In this document: one piece after another, positions 26,780 to 36,414 of the stretch
How the letters are laid out: each line of letters opens with the position of its first letter
Position numbering within the stretch: the stretch's first letter is position 1
Assembly (NCBI GenBank): GCA_900541415.1
Contig: UQJP01000016.1
Location: forward strand, 28,670 to 92,669
Length of the DNA: 64,000 bases
Direction of reading: 5' to 3'
DNA from: an uncultured Odoribacter sp.
GTDB lineage: Bacteria > Bacteroidota > Bacteroidia > Bacteroidales > Marinifilaceae
Translations under genes and position numbers: made by a program
Notes under the pieces: generated by a model
What the model was told of the DNA's origin: nothing
What the model saw: only the letters and a program-made list of their open reading frames with translations
Database searches by the model: none

Positions 26780-27177
26780 GGGGCAGACATGGATTTGACA
26801 GCGCGAAGAATAGGTATGTAAGCATGTCGGGCGTAGTGAAGCCGGCCCGTAAATCCCGGACGCAAAACTATAATTGGCGAAGAAAATTACGCTCTTGCTG
26901 CCTAATCTTTAGAAGATTATTGGCTTAATTGCTGCTCAAGGAGCAGCAACGAGACATCCCGCTGGTGGTTCACACCTTATTCCGGCCAGTATACGGGGTG
27001 CAGTTAATATAGGGTTAGCCTTAGCTTTCTTCGGGCGAAAGGCGAAAATTCAGGAGATAAGCGATGGCTTGGGTGTCACTTTCCGGACCATCGTCGAAAA
27101 TCAATAAGCGACTAAGCATGTAGAAAGCATATTGATTCCGTGTTTGGACCAGGGTTCGAAACCCTGCTGCTCCACCA
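26780..27177 (+). ncRNA. ssrA: Transfer-messenger RNA (tmRNA)
   Basis: This 398-nt RNA rescues stalled ribosomes. The 5' end GGGGCAG pairs with CTGCTCC before the ACCA 3' end, forming the tRNA-like acceptor stem; the T-arm GGTTCGAAACC is next to it. The tag frame runs from 26876 to 26905 and encodes GEENYALAA followed by TAA, closely like the tags of other Bacteroidales. The CCA end (27175-27177) is encoded. A -7 box lies just upstream and a 13-bp terminator hairpin just downstream, so the gene is an isolated transcription unit. Processing at both ends by RNases is expected. No SmpB gene is in the window. Confidence 0.97.
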
Positions 27178-27182
27178 AAGAA

Positions 27183-27219
27183 AAATAACCATCTAATATT
27201 TAGGTGGTTATTTCTTTTA
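27183..27219 (+). terminator. tmRNA terminator
   Basis: Arms of 13 bp (27183-27195 and 27201-27213, one G-U pair) with a five-base loop and a following CTTTT run, 5 bp beyond the tmRNA CCA. Confidence 0.8.
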
Positions 27220-27415
27220 TAAACAATAATATTCAATAAATTCACTATAAATCATTTTTCTTCGTCAAAAACAATCTTGATTTTCAGAAAAAAATAAAAC
27301 ATCGCATTTTCTAAAATTAACATATTTTTAATTATCTTTTGGCATAAAAAATGTACTGTCGTTAGGTGATTGACCTTATTATTGTAGTCCTATAAATCAC
27401 TAATCCTGTTAAGCC

Positions 27416-28978
27416 ATGAAAAGCTTCCTCATCCTCCTGCTTTTTATCTTTGTCATTTTAGACATGCAGGGACAAACCCTTACGGATGCCCTGCGCTTTT
27501 CCAGAATAACCGGAACAGGCACGGCACGTTCAGCAGCAATGGGAGGCGCATTCGGTGCATTAGGCGGAGATCTCTCCTCGATACATATAAATCCGGCAGG
27601 AACCGGAGTATATCGAAAAGCTGAAATATCCTATACTTCAGCCCTTGATTTCTCCCGGAGCGATTCCGAAGGACTGAAAGGAAAAAATAATGCCTATTTG
27701 ATAGGCAGTGCAGGATTGGCCAGCGGCACTTACGACGAAAACAACGACTGGCGTTCCTGGGGATTCGGAGTCACTTACAATCAATTAGCCAATTTTAACC
27801 AACGGATTCATCAGCAGGTCACCGATTCCCCGACTTCTTTAACCGATGTATATGCCGCACAAAGCAATGGAGTATTGCCCGAAAATCTCAATCTGCTCAA
27901 CACGGCCTTGTTTTACGATTCTTACCTGACCTATCGGACAAACGACGGATTGTATCATTCCATTTTGGAAACGGACGGTGAAACGGCAGAACTGGTAAAT
28001 CAGAACAAGAGTACCCGGGAGAAAGGTTTCCTGGGAGAGCTTGCCTTTTCTTTCGGGACAAATTACCGGGATAAACTTTATTTGGGGGCTCAGATCGGGG
28101 TGCAAGTATTAAACTACAAAATGAATTCCTATTATTGTGAAATAGCAGAGGCCGATGCCCCTTCGCTGCTGGATTATTATGATTTCAACGAATACCGGAA
28201 ACTGGAAGGCGCAGGAATCAATGGAAAGCTGGGGGTGATTTACCGCCCTATTCCTGAATTCCGGTTTGCAGCAGCTTTTCATACTCCCACCTGGTTCAGT
28301 GTTGAAAGCACTTTGGAAAATTCCGTTTATTCCCAGTTCACAACGGAAACAGATGCTTCCGTCGGACGGGAGTATCCGGCCTATGAATATATCAGTTCGG
28401 GATATGACGAATACAATGATCCGGATATTCTGCGTTTTAGGATGCGCACTCCCTGGCGGGCCGTATTAAGTTTCGGGACAGTGCTTGCCAAAAGGTTGAT
28501 TCTAAGCGCAGACTATGAATATGTAAATTATACAACGACGAAATATAACAAGCCCCGGAAGTATGCCTACAAAGAATATGAAGAAGATGGGATTGCCGGA
28601 GAGGTTGAAGCTTTATCGAAAAGTATGGATTACGCTCCCATAAACCGGGAAATAAAAGAGCGTTACCGTCCAGCCCATAATTTCCGGGCAGGGGCAGAAC
28701 TCAGGCTCACCAGCTTTCTCAGTCTTAGAGGCGGATATGCTTATCAGGATAGCCCGTATAAACAGGCAGGAAAACAGGGAAAAATTCAGGCGGTTTCAGG
28801 CGGTTTCGGATTTAATTACGATATTTTTTTCTGTGACGCTGCTTTTACACAGAGATTAATGAAAGACCAGTCGTGGTTTTACAATGATAACGGCATTACG
28901 GCTTCCCCGGTGGGAAACAAATTAAAAAACAACGAGTTCAGATTAACGGTGGGCGTAAAAATCCCTACTCTGTTTTAA
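27416..28978 (+). CDS. OmpP1/FadL-like outer-membrane transport protein
   Basis: A 520-aa outer-membrane protein with a signal peptide (about 1-19, ending DMQGQT). The segment RFSRITGTGTARSAAMGGAFG and ALGGDLSSIHINPAG (residues about 27-62) is the characteristic N-terminal hatch of Bacteroidota FadL-related proteins, and the rest is a series of amphipathic strands ending RLTVGVKIPTLF, a good C-terminal barrel signature. Members carry hydrophobic compounds across the outer membrane; the older name hemin receptor for this group is not supported by anything here. The gene downstream encodes an exported 5-hydroxyisourate hydrolase, 116 bp away, perhaps in the same transcript. Confidence 0.88.
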   Translation: MKSFLILLLFIFVILDMQGQTLTDALRFSRITGTGTARSAAMGGAFGALGGDLSSIHINPAGTGVYRKAEISYTSALDFSRSDSEGLKGKNNAYLIGSAGLASGTYDENNDWRSWGFGVTYNQLANFNQRIHQQVTDSPTSLTDVYAAQSNGVLPENLNLLNTALFYDSYLTYRTNDGLYHSILETDGETAELVNQNKSTREKGFLGELAFSFGTNYRDKLYLGAQIGVQVLNYKMNSYYCEIAEADAPSLLDYYDFNEYRKLEGAGINGKLGVIYRPIPEFRFAAAFHTPTWFSVESTLENSVYSQFTTETDASVGREYPAYEYISSGYDEYNDPDILRFRMRTPWRAVLSFGTVLAKRLILSADYEYVNYTTTKYNKPRKYAYKEYEEDGIAGEVEALSKSMDYAPINREIKERYRPAHNFRAGAELRLTSFLSLRGGYAYQDSPYKQAGKQGKIQAVSGGFGFNYDIFFCDAAFTQRLMKDQSWFYNDNGITASPVGNKLKNNEFRLTVGVKIPTLF

Positions 28979-29094
28979 ATGAATCCACACAAGGCATCCC
29001 AATCGTTCCAAGAACAGGAAAACGACGATCGAAACTCCGGCAAACAAAAGGAATCAGATAAACGTACTAAACAAGGAACTCAAATTCCGAAACC

Positions 29095-29514
29095 ATGAAT
29101 CTGACAAGAATTTTATTATTTACCTTCCTATGGTGTGCTTCCGTAATGAATGGCTTTGCACAAAAATCCGTTACTTACCAACTCAGCACCCACATGCTGG
29201 ATATTAGCAAAGGACAACCGGCTCCCCATGTCACCGTCACATTATATAAACTGGATAGCATCACCGACAACTGGAAGCAAATCACTACCGGAAAAACAGA
29301 CGAAAACGGACGGATAGCCAATCTACTCCCTCTACCCAAAGACAATTCGGGTATCTACAAATTGAAATTTGAAACAACACCTTATTTCAAAGCGCAAAAC
29401 CTAAAATCCATTTATCCATACGTAGAAGTGGTTTTCCGGATAGAAGGCAAAAGGCATTATCACATCCCCATAACGATGTCGGCAAACGGATATTCGACCT
29501 ACCGGGGCAATTAA
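29095..29514 (+). CDS. Exported 5-hydroxyisourate hydrolase (transthyretin-like)
   Basis: HIUase hydrolyses 5-hydroxyisourate, the product of urate oxidation. The 139-aa protein has a signal peptide (about 1-22, ending GFAQ) and then a complete transthyretin-like domain: LSTHMLDISKGQPA with the first catalytic His, an Arg in NGRIANLL, the second His in HYHIPITM and the C-terminal GYSTYRGN. The family signature ends YRGS; here Ser is replaced by Asn at the last position. The signal peptide places the enzyme in the periplasm. No uricase, OHCU decarboxylase or allantoinase gene is near. A related transthyretin-like substrate cannot be excluded. Confidence 0.88.
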   Translation: MNLTRILLFTFLWCASVMNGFAQKSVTYQLSTHMLDISKGQPAPHVTVTLYKLDSITDNWKQITTGKTDENGRIANLLPLPKDNSGIYKLKFETTPYFKAQNLKSIYPYVEVVFRIEGKRHYHIPITMSANGYSTYRGN

Positions 29515-29714
29515 GAGCTAAAGCTGTACCCCTCTCCCATTCAGATATTTACAACATTATAAACCGATAGCCAAATATTGCAGAAAAAGGCATTAAAACG
29601 AACCGTCCCCGACCGTTCCCATTCTAAAAATAAAATAAAGAAACATAACAAGCGGACACCAAACAGGTTTTATTATATATATTTACGCCATAAAGTGCTA
29701 AAAACGAATTTTCA

Positions 29715-30245
29715 ATGGTGGATCGTCCGAACCAAGTTCCTCTGCTTTCAAAAATGGAAGAAGCTTTTAAATGTTATTACAGGCCGCTGAATCTTTATGC
29801 CCTTCACTATCTTAAGGATGTGGATTATTCGGAGGACATCGTACAGGAATGTTTTGTCGCATTGTGGGAGAAACTAACTTCCGGCATCCCTATCACCGAC
29901 CTGAAATCTTATCTTTATCGCATGGTCAAAAACCGTTGTATCGATCAATTAAGAAAAGATAATTTCAGCGATAATAACATCCAGGCCTCCGATTTAGAAG
30001 AAACGGACTGCGATGAAGAATACCGGGAACGTTCTGAAACGGAAGCACGCCTTTGGACAGCCATCGACACCCTTCCCGAAAAGTGCCGCCAAGCCTTATT
30101 GTTGAGTAAACGCGACGGATTAAAGTATCAGGAGATTGCCACACGTATGGGGATTTCTGTCAATACCGTTGAAAATCACATAAATAAAGCTCTAAAAGTT
30201 CTAAGAACAAAAGCCAGGGATATTTATTATTTCTTTTTCGGATAA
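29715..30245 (+). CDS. ECF-type RNA polymerase sigma factor
   Basis: A 176-aa sigma-70 family ECF factor. Region 2 is YALHYLKDVDYSEDIVQE with the DIVQECFVALWEK helix (about 24-50) and the region 2.4 helix KSYLYRMVKNRCIDQLR; region 4 is the helix-turn-helix at about 125-170 (LPEKCRQALLLSKRDGL, YQEIATRMGISVNTVENHI). The annotated start may be 13 codons downstream (MEEAFKCYY, 29754), which aligns better with relatives. It is followed 66 bp later by a FecR anti-sigma gene and a TonB-dependent receptor, so it most likely controls that receptor's transcription in response to an external ligand. Confidence 0.92.
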   Translation: MVDRPNQVPLLSKMEEAFKCYYRPLNLYALHYLKDVDYSEDIVQECFVALWEKLTSGIPITDLKSYLYRMVKNRCIDQLRKDNFSDNNIQASDLEETDCDEEYRERSETEARLWTAIDTLPEKCRQALLLSKRDGLKYQEIATRMGISVNTVENHINKALKVLRTKARDIYYFFFG

Positions 30246-30311
30246 TTTTTTTCAATTTCCGATAGTGGTATTTCTCTCTATTTCCGTCTTCATGACAAAC
30301 AAGAGAGAAAT

Positions 30312-31133
30312 ATGAAACTAAAAGAAGATGAACATTTGGATTTTGTCCTCCGCCATTATCAGAAAGGTAAGCTGGATACCCAAAAAGCTTTCCGGGCATT
30401 TCGCAATAAATATGCGACAAACATTTCAATCCGCCCATACAGATACAAATATGCGATTGCAGCAGCCGTTATCTTAATCATTTCACTTTTCACAGGAATC
30501 TTGTATAAATGGGTACAGCCGTCGGCTGACTGGGTGACCTTGTCATCCGGCAATCAGGTAAAAGAAATCAGGCTACCGGACAGCACCATCGTAACTTTAG
30601 CCCCGGCCTCGTCTATCCGCTACGAAGCAAATACATTTCCGGGCAAACGCGATGTAGAAATGCAGGGTAAGGCTTTCTTTCAGGTAAAGCAAAATCCGCA
30701 ATTTCCCTTTTCTGTTAAGAACGACCGGGCCGTTGTCAAAGTGCTCGGAACAAAATTTCAGTTGGCACATACCGATTCGGTGACAAGCGTATGGGTGCAA
30801 TCTGGAAAAGTCTCATTTTCTTGCTTAGAGGGTCAGGAAAGCCTGGTTCTTACCCAAGGCATGGGCGCAATACTTACCCCCAACACACTCACACCCAAAC
30901 GGATCGAGCAGGAAATGCCGAATATCACAGCGTGGCAATCAGGATATTTCGTGTATGACAATACGCCGTTGGAGATTGTGCTCCGGGAACTCTCCCACTA
31001 TTACGGAGTTAAACTTTCTACGGCTGAAAAATCAAAATCTCTTACAGGACGCTTTCCGACAGACAATCTGGAGGAGATTATAGAAATTATAGAATCAACC
31101 CTGGGGATTAAAATAGAGAAGTCGGTTAACTAA
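30312..31133 (+). CDS. FecR-family anti-sigma factor
   Basis: A 273-aa single-pass inner-membrane protein: cytoplasmic N-terminus (about 1-46), one transmembrane helix (about 47-68), then the periplasmic FecR domain (about 75-185, with LPDSTIVTLAPASSIRYE and FPFSVKNDRAVVKVLGTKF) and a C-terminal domain DUF4974-like (about 208-272; YDNTPLEIVLRELSHYYGV). It should hold the upstream sigma factor inactive until the receptor signals. It ends directly before the receptor gene with no gap beyond the receptor's short leader. Confidence 0.94.
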   Translation: MKLKEDEHLDFVLRHYQKGKLDTQKAFRAFRNKYATNISIRPYRYKYAIAAAVILIISLFTGILYKWVQPSADWVTLSSGNQVKEIRLPDSTIVTLAPASSIRYEANTFPGKRDVEMQGKAFFQVKQNPQFPFSVKNDRAVVKVLGTKFQLAHTDSVTSVWVQSGKVSFSCLEGQESLVLTQGMGAILTPNTLTPKRIEQEMPNITAWQSGYFVYDNTPLEIVLRELSHYYGVKLSTAEKSKSLTGRFPTDNLEEIIEIIESTLGIKIEKSVN

Positions 31134-31145
31134 TTGATTAAAATA

Positions 31146-33782
31146 ATGAAAATGAAAAGACTGCTGGCAGGCATAACGCTTATCGGCTTGATCGTGGTGT
31201 GTCCTTTTCAACATTTGCAGGCACAGGATAAGGAAACAGCAACACTGAAAGGCCTCATGAAACAGATAGAACTCCAAAAAGGCGTTAGTTTTATCTACGA
31301 ATCGTCCCTCCGGGTGAATGTGCCTCACAACGGCAAGGTAGTGGATTCGCTTCCGTTAAAAAAATCTTTGGAAAATTTATTCAAAGATACGGGCATATCG
31401 TGGAAAATGAAAGGAAATTACATTATCCTGAACGATGCGAAAAAGCAATTCACCCTGAACGGTTATGTTTATCAAAAAAACGGGGAATCACTGATCAATG
31501 CCACATTAATCGATCACAAAAGCGGTAAAGGGACATTGACCAACACGTATGGTTATTATAGCTTTACCTTACCTCAGGGGGAACATTCGATCCAATTTTC
31601 CTATGTCGGGTTCAAAGACACAGTTCTGACTGTATATCTGGATCGAAATCTCACGCAAAACATTTACCTGCCGGATTTACCTCCCCTTCAGGAAGTAGTT
31701 GTACAGGGTGATTTGAATTCTCCTATACATACGACACAAACCGGAAAAACCACCTTAAGCAAGCAAGACCTAAATACGGAATTTGCTGTGCTGAGCTCTC
31801 CCGATCTGGTAAAATCCTTACAAATGTTGCCGGGCGTAACTTCGGGAACGGAATTGATTTCCGGCTTATACGTACACGGAGGAAGCAACGATGGGAATCT
31901 CTTTTTGCTGGACGGTAATCCCCTTTATCAGGTGAATCATCTGGGCGGAATATTCTCCGCTTTCAATACCGATATTATAAAAACGGTGGATTTTTACAAA
32001 AGCGGATTCCCCGCCCGCTACGGAGGACGGTTATCCTCCATTGTTGATGTGCGTACGAACGACGGCGATATGCAGGCATTCCACGGTACTTTTTCTATCG
32101 GACTACTGGACGGCAGGATACAGTTGGAAGGTCCTATCGTAAAAAATAAAACCTCGTTTAATATTGCCATGCGCCGCAGTTGGGTCGATCTGTTTACAGC
32201 CACGGCTTTCGGAATACGTAACCTAAGTAAAAAGCACGATCATTTGAACGGGCGTTATTCTTTTCAGGATATTAACGCTAAAGTGACTCACCGTTTTTCA
32301 AACCAAAGCCGCCTTTACCTAAGCTTTTATTCGGGAAACGATTATATGAAAATCCGTACCAAATCCTCAAAAGAAGATGAAATCAGAGACGAAAAAGAGC
32401 GAAAGGATCAAAAATTCAAATTGGAATGGGGAAATATCACCACATCGTTAAATTGGAATTACGTTTTTTCTCCCAAATTATTTTCCAACCTAACCGCAGT
32501 ATATTCCAGAAATAAATCAAAATACATTTACTACAAAGACTATCGTCTTTATGACGAAAGGGAAAACGGAATAGAAAAGGAAGTCAATCATACAAATGCC
32601 AGTATCAATTCGTCGGTCAACGATATCGGTTACCGTATGGAATTCGATTACCATCCGTCCACTCTTCACCGAATCCGTTTCGGATCGAACTACCTGCATC
32701 ATTCTTTCCGGCCGCAAAATAATCTTTCCCAAGATTTTTCGGGAACAAAAAACACCCGATTGGACACATTCGACCAGCACGTTTCCCGTTCCTACAACGG
32801 AAATGAAATTACAGTTTATGCAGAAGACGATATCACCCTACTACCGAATATGAAAGTAAATCTGGGAGTCCACTACGCGCTTTTCAATATCCAAAATAAG
32901 AATTATCATTCCATCGAACCCCGAATTGCCGTACAAATCGGAGTAAGTAAGGATATGTCCATAAAATTTTCTTATGTAGAAATGAGCCAGTTTGTGCATC
33001 AGCTTTCCAATACTTACCTAAATCTACCTACTGACTACTGGGTTCCTACTACCCGCAAAATAGGCCCGATGCACTCCCGGCAATTGGCAGCAGGATTTTA
33101 TGCCCACCCTGTTCGTCAGTTACGCTTTTCCGTAGAAGGATATTATAAAACGATGAGTCGCCTGATAGAATATAACGGAGGGAATTCCTTAACCCCCTCC
33201 ATAGATAACTGGGAAGATTTAGTACTAACAGGAAAAGGCCGAGCTTACGGAGCCGAATTCTCTTTGGCCTATGCAGAAAAGAAAACTTCTGCGGAACTGG
33301 CTTATACTTTGTCGTGGAGCAAAAGAAAATTCCCAAATCTCAATCAGAATAATTGGTATCCCGACAATTTCGACAGCCGCCATAAATTAAACATCACCAT
33401 GCGTCATAAATTCACCCCCAAAATGGAACTATATGCAGGTTGGACATTCCACACCGGCTACCGCGCCACGGTAGCGACACAAAAGGTGGAAAGCCCTGTT
33501 GTTGTACCCGGTATAGGAACTTACCCGGATTTAGAATGGGTGTATGAAAAACCCAATAATTTAATATTACCGGCTTATCACCGCCTCGATATAGGTATGA
33601 ATTTCCGTCGAATCACCAAACGGGGATTCGAGCGTACCTGGAACGTTAGTATTTACAACACTTATTGCCGGATGAATCCTCTTTATGCCGAAGTAATCCG
33701 GAATGGAAAGAACGGGTTTGTCGGTGTAGCGACCGGAGTTTTTCCCATCATTCCCTCATTTAGTTATACCCTTAAATTTTAA
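31146..33782 (+). CDS. TonB-dependent outer-membrane receptor with STN signalling domain
   Basis: An 878-aa receptor. The frame opens with a TTG at 31134, but the ATG at 31146 (MKMKRLLAGITLIG) gives a clean signal peptide ending LQAQ, so I use that. Order: signal peptide; STN/secretin-like domain (about 25-95, binding site for FecR-type signalling); a carboxypeptidase-like beta-sandwich (about 97-170, LNGYVYQKNG to SYVGFKD); plug (about 195-320, with GLYVHGGSNDGNLFLLDG); then a 22-strand-type barrel ending FSYTLKF. No SusD partner follows; instead a DUF4249 lipoprotein gene is 4 bp downstream. Ligand unknown; the whole unit is an ECF-sigma-regulated uptake system. Confidence 0.94.
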   Translation: MKMKRLLAGITLIGLIVVCPFQHLQAQDKETATLKGLMKQIELQKGVSFIYESSLRVNVPHNGKVVDSLPLKKSLENLFKDTGISWKMKGNYIILNDAKKQFTLNGYVYQKNGESLINATLIDHKSGKGTLTNTYGYYSFTLPQGEHSIQFSYVGFKDTVLTVYLDRNLTQNIYLPDLPPLQEVVVQGDLNSPIHTTQTGKTTLSKQDLNTEFAVLSSPDLVKSLQMLPGVTSGTELISGLYVHGGSNDGNLFLLDGNPLYQVNHLGGIFSAFNTDIIKTVDFYKSGFPARYGGRLSSIVDVRTNDGDMQAFHGTFSIGLLDGRIQLEGPIVKNKTSFNIAMRRSWVDLFTATAFGIRNLSKKHDHLNGRYSFQDINAKVTHRFSNQSRLYLSFYSGNDYMKIRTKSSKEDEIRDEKERKDQKFKLEWGNITTSLNWNYVFSPKLFSNLTAVYSRNKSKYIYYKDYRLYDERENGIEKEVNHTNASINSSVNDIGYRMEFDYHPSTLHRIRFGSNYLHHSFRPQNNLSQDFSGTKNTRLDTFDQHVSRSYNGNEITVYAEDDITLLPNMKVNLGVHYALFNIQNKNYHSIEPRIAVQIGVSKDMSIKFSYVEMSQFVHQLSNTYLNLPTDYWVPTTRKIGPMHSRQLAAGFYAHPVRQLRFSVEGYYKTMSRLIEYNGGNSLTPSIDNWEDLVLTGKGRAYGAEFSLAYAEKKTSAELAYTLSWSKRKFPNLNQNNWYPDNFDSRHKLNITMRHKFTPKMELYAGWTFHTGYRATVATQKVESPVVVPGIGTYPDLEWVYEKPNNLILPAYHRLDIGMNFRRITKRGFERTWNVSIYNTYCRMNPLYAEVIRNGKNGFVGVATGVFPIIPSFSYTLKF

Positions 33783-33786
33783 AGAT

Positions 33787-34752
33787 ATGAGAAAATTTAT
33801 CTATCTGTCGATACTTGTTTTTTGTGGCGCATGTTCTTATCATTTCGATGTTAAAGAAATAGCAGAAGCTCCCAAATTGGTGCTCTATTCTTTTCCCGGC
33901 AATCAGGATACTACGTTTATTCAGGTTTCTAAAAGCATACCCATGAGCAGTAAACAGGACCAACAAACTGCATTATCCGATACAAAAATCACATTTTGTG
34001 TAAATGGAGAAGAAAAAGAGGTTCAATATGCTGAAAAAGATTCGACCTCTATCCCCCAAGCCTGCTACTATGTGTTAGGGAAATTCTATCCCGGCAACCG
34101 GATTGAGATAAAGGCCGAAGCCGAAAATTTACCGGCAGTATCTTCCCGGACTGAAATACCGGCTTTTTTTCCATTAAAGAAAATTAAACTGGTCAAAAAG
34201 CTCGACAACGGGAAGGAAAAAATCCAATTCCAAATTTCTCTTCAAGACGATCCTTCCGAAACAAATTATTACGGTATTATCATAGAAAGAATGATGGAAT
34301 ATTGGAATGACGACACTCTTTGGGGAAAACCTTATCATTGTTATATAGTAACTTTATTATTAGAATTAGATGAAGAACCTTTGTTACGGCAGACAGGAGC
34401 TTTAGACGAACTCTTTTGGGAAAACAATGAATTGTTCCACAGCAAGCTATGTATCTTCTCGGACGACAAGATCAATGGCCAAGAATACACTCTTCATCTA
34501 AATGATAGCTACCAAAAAAATTATGTTTCTCCTGATGGAACATACAGGAGTTCTTCTCATTATCGGGTCACTGTTCTCGGACTTTCCGCCGACTATTACC
34601 TATATGCCAGAAATATAATAGATTTGCAAAACAATGAACTGGGAAGATACGGACTATCCCCCTTACGCCCCGCTTATACGAACATCCAAAACGGCCTGGG
34701 AATCCTGGGCGGCTATTCAATAGTGCAATCGGAATGGTTGGAGAATTTATAA
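33787..34752 (+). CDS. DUF4249 lipoprotein, partner of the TonB-dependent receptor
   Basis: A 321-aa lipoprotein (lipobox FCGAC, Cys16). The early segment APKLVLYSFPGNQDTTFIQVSKS is typical of DUF4249 proteins, which consist of beta-rich domains and in Bacteroidota are commonly encoded directly after a TonB-dependent receptor, probably in the place SusD takes in glycan systems. The start is 4 bp after the receptor stop, so the two are translationally coupled. Probably surface exposed and helping ligand capture; exact function unknown. Confidence 0.85.
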   Translation: MRKFIYLSILVFCGACSYHFDVKEIAEAPKLVLYSFPGNQDTTFIQVSKSIPMSSKQDQQTALSDTKITFCVNGEEKEVQYAEKDSTSIPQACYYVLGKFYPGNRIEIKAEAENLPAVSSRTEIPAFFPLKKIKLVKKLDNGKEKIQFQISLQDDPSETNYYGIIIERMMEYWNDDTLWGKPYHCYIVTLLLELDEEPLLRQTGALDELFWENNELFHSKLCIFSDDKINGQEYTLHLNDSYQKNYVSPDGTYRSSSHYRVTVLGLSADYYLYARNIIDLQNNELGRYGLSPLRPAYTNIQNGLGILGGYSIVQSEWLENL

Positions 34753-34769
34753 AGCCTGACTCTGAAAAC

Positions 34770-34806
34770 AATAAAGCCTGAATTCAATACGAATTCAGGC
34801 TTTATT
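34770..34806. terminator. Bidirectional terminator after the DUF4249 gene
   Basis: 16-bp perfect arms (34770-34785 and 34791-34806) with five-base loop; flanked by A and T runs. Serves the rightward receptor operon and the leftward parAB-mltD operon. Confidence 0.85.
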
Positions 34807-34837
34807 AGATATATCCCCAAATGAATGCTTTCGGCTT

Positions 34838-36406
34838 TCAAATCTTGATTTTCAATTTCTGGCCCGGTTTAATACCTTTTACATCCCTTTCGGTGATACC
34901 GTTCCACTTCATAATATCCTGATTGGAAACCCCCGGATATTTTTTAGCAATCAACCAAAGATTTTCCCCTTTACGCACGGTGTGGTAAACAAACTCACCG
35001 TCTATGGTTTCGATTTTCGGAGCCGATACCTGATTAGATTCTTTTCCTGTATAAGTCGCATTGTTTTTATACTCTGCCGCTTTCTTTTCCGGCACATAGA
35101 TCACCAGCTTCTGGCCCGTACGGATCGTCATGCGTTTATTCAGGTTATTCCAGTATTTCAGGTCGGCGGTTTTCACATTAAACCTGCTGGCAATCGCCCC
35201 CGGAACATCACCGGACTTCACCGTATACACCATACGGGCACGTCCTTCCGTTCCCAGCGCCTTAGCATGCACTTTAAAGCGTTTATTAGGATCGGCAGTA
35301 CGGTCGGAATCATTAAAATATTTGGAACGGTCACAGGCAAAAATTGTGTCCTGATTGTCGATAAAAGCATTCACATGATTATAAGGCATTTTCAGGGCAT
35401 AACTTTTTCCAAATCCCGCCGGAACAATATCCGCCCGATACTGAGGATTCAGATCCCTCAACTCTTCCACCGATAAATCCAAATTTTTGGCAATCTGATC
35501 GAAATGCAGGGCTTCGCTCACCATGATACTGTCGCACATGGTCGGCAGATTGGATTCGAGAGGATAAATACCATGCTGCTTATAATAATTGAATGTATAA
35601 ACCGCCGCTATAAAAATGGGAACATATCCGCGGGTTTCACTCGGCAAATGATAATAAATATCCCAATAATTCTTTTTACCTCCGGAACGGCGGATCGCTT
35701 TGTTCACATTTCCCGGTCCGCAATTATAAGCTGCGATCACCAGAATCCAATCCTCATAAATCCCATACAGATCACTCAAATATTGTACGGCAGCGCGGGT
35801 AGCCAGCACCGGATCGCGTCGTTCATCGATATAGGAATTGATTTCCAGCTTATACATCTTTCCGGTGGAATACATAAATTGCCACAAACCGCAAGCTCCG
35901 GCCTTAGACAAGGCTCTGGGATTCAATGCACTTTCAATGATAGGCAGGTATTTCAACTCCATAGGCAAACAAGCGGCATCCAATGCCTCCTCAAAAATAG
36001 GGAAATAATATTCACTTGCCCCCAGCATAGCAGCCACCTGAGAACGCCTCTTCACGGTATACATCTCAATGTAATTCTTAACAATCCCGTTATAAGACAA
36101 CGGAACTGCCGATTGCAGGGAATCCAGCCGAAGCAGGTAGATAGAATCATCACAGGGAACAGCTATATTGCGGTTTGCCAGTACAAAAGCCGAATCCACA
36201 TACTCCACACTATCCCGGCGGCTGGCATACCAAGAATTATAGTAATAGTCCAATTTCTCCATAAAGGATTCGGGGATGGAATCTTCCAGAACTCTCTCTT
36301 CCTGAATAACCTCCTGGTCATTTATCGTGTCCCTGCCAATATTCATGCCCATCATGTCATTACACACAAAGGCAAGTAAGGCTAAGATTAAAAGTCGCAT
36401 CATCAT
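34838..36406 (-). CDS. mltD: Membrane-bound lytic transglycosylase with two LysM domains
   Basis: A 522-aa exported muramidase-like enzyme. After the signal peptide and a variable region, the SLT/Goose-type lysozyme domain lies at about 130-285; the catalytic Glu158 is in LPIIESALNPRALS and the family motifs GLWQFM, AAYNCGPGNV are present. Two LysM peptidoglycan-binding modules follow (about 392-440 and 472-522, each with YTVKSGD or HTVRKGE starts). It cleaves the glycan backbone of peptidoglycan. It is the last gene of the parA-parB-DUF5683 operon (8 bp gap), an arrangement seen widely in Bacteroidales, linking cell-wall remodelling with chromosome segregation genes. Confidence 0.93.
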   Translation of the reverse strand: MMMRLLILALLAFVCNDMMGMNIGRDTINDQEVIQEERVLEDSIPESFMEKLDYYYNSWYASRRDSVEYVDSAFVLANRNIAVPCDDSIYLLRLDSLQSAVPLSYNGIVKNYIEMYTVKRRSQVAAMLGASEYYFPIFEEALDAACLPMELKYLPIIESALNPRALSKAGACGLWQFMYSTGKMYKLEINSYIDERRDPVLATRAAVQYLSDLYGIYEDWILVIAAYNCGPGNVNKAIRRSGGKKNYWDIYYHLPSETRGYVPIFIAAVYTFNYYKQHGIYPLESNLPTMCDSIMVSEALHFDQIAKNLDLSVEELRDLNPQYRADIVPAGFGKSYALKMPYNHVNAFIDNQDTIFACDRSKYFNDSDRTADPNKRFKVHAKALGTEGRARMVYTVKSGDVPGAIASRFNVKTADLKYWNNLNKRMTIRTGQKLVIYVPEKKAAEYKNNATYTGKESNQVSAPKIETIDGEFVYHTVRKGENLWLIAKKYPGVSNQDIMKWNGITERDVKGIKPGQKLKIKI

Positions 36407-36414
36407 TAAAACAA

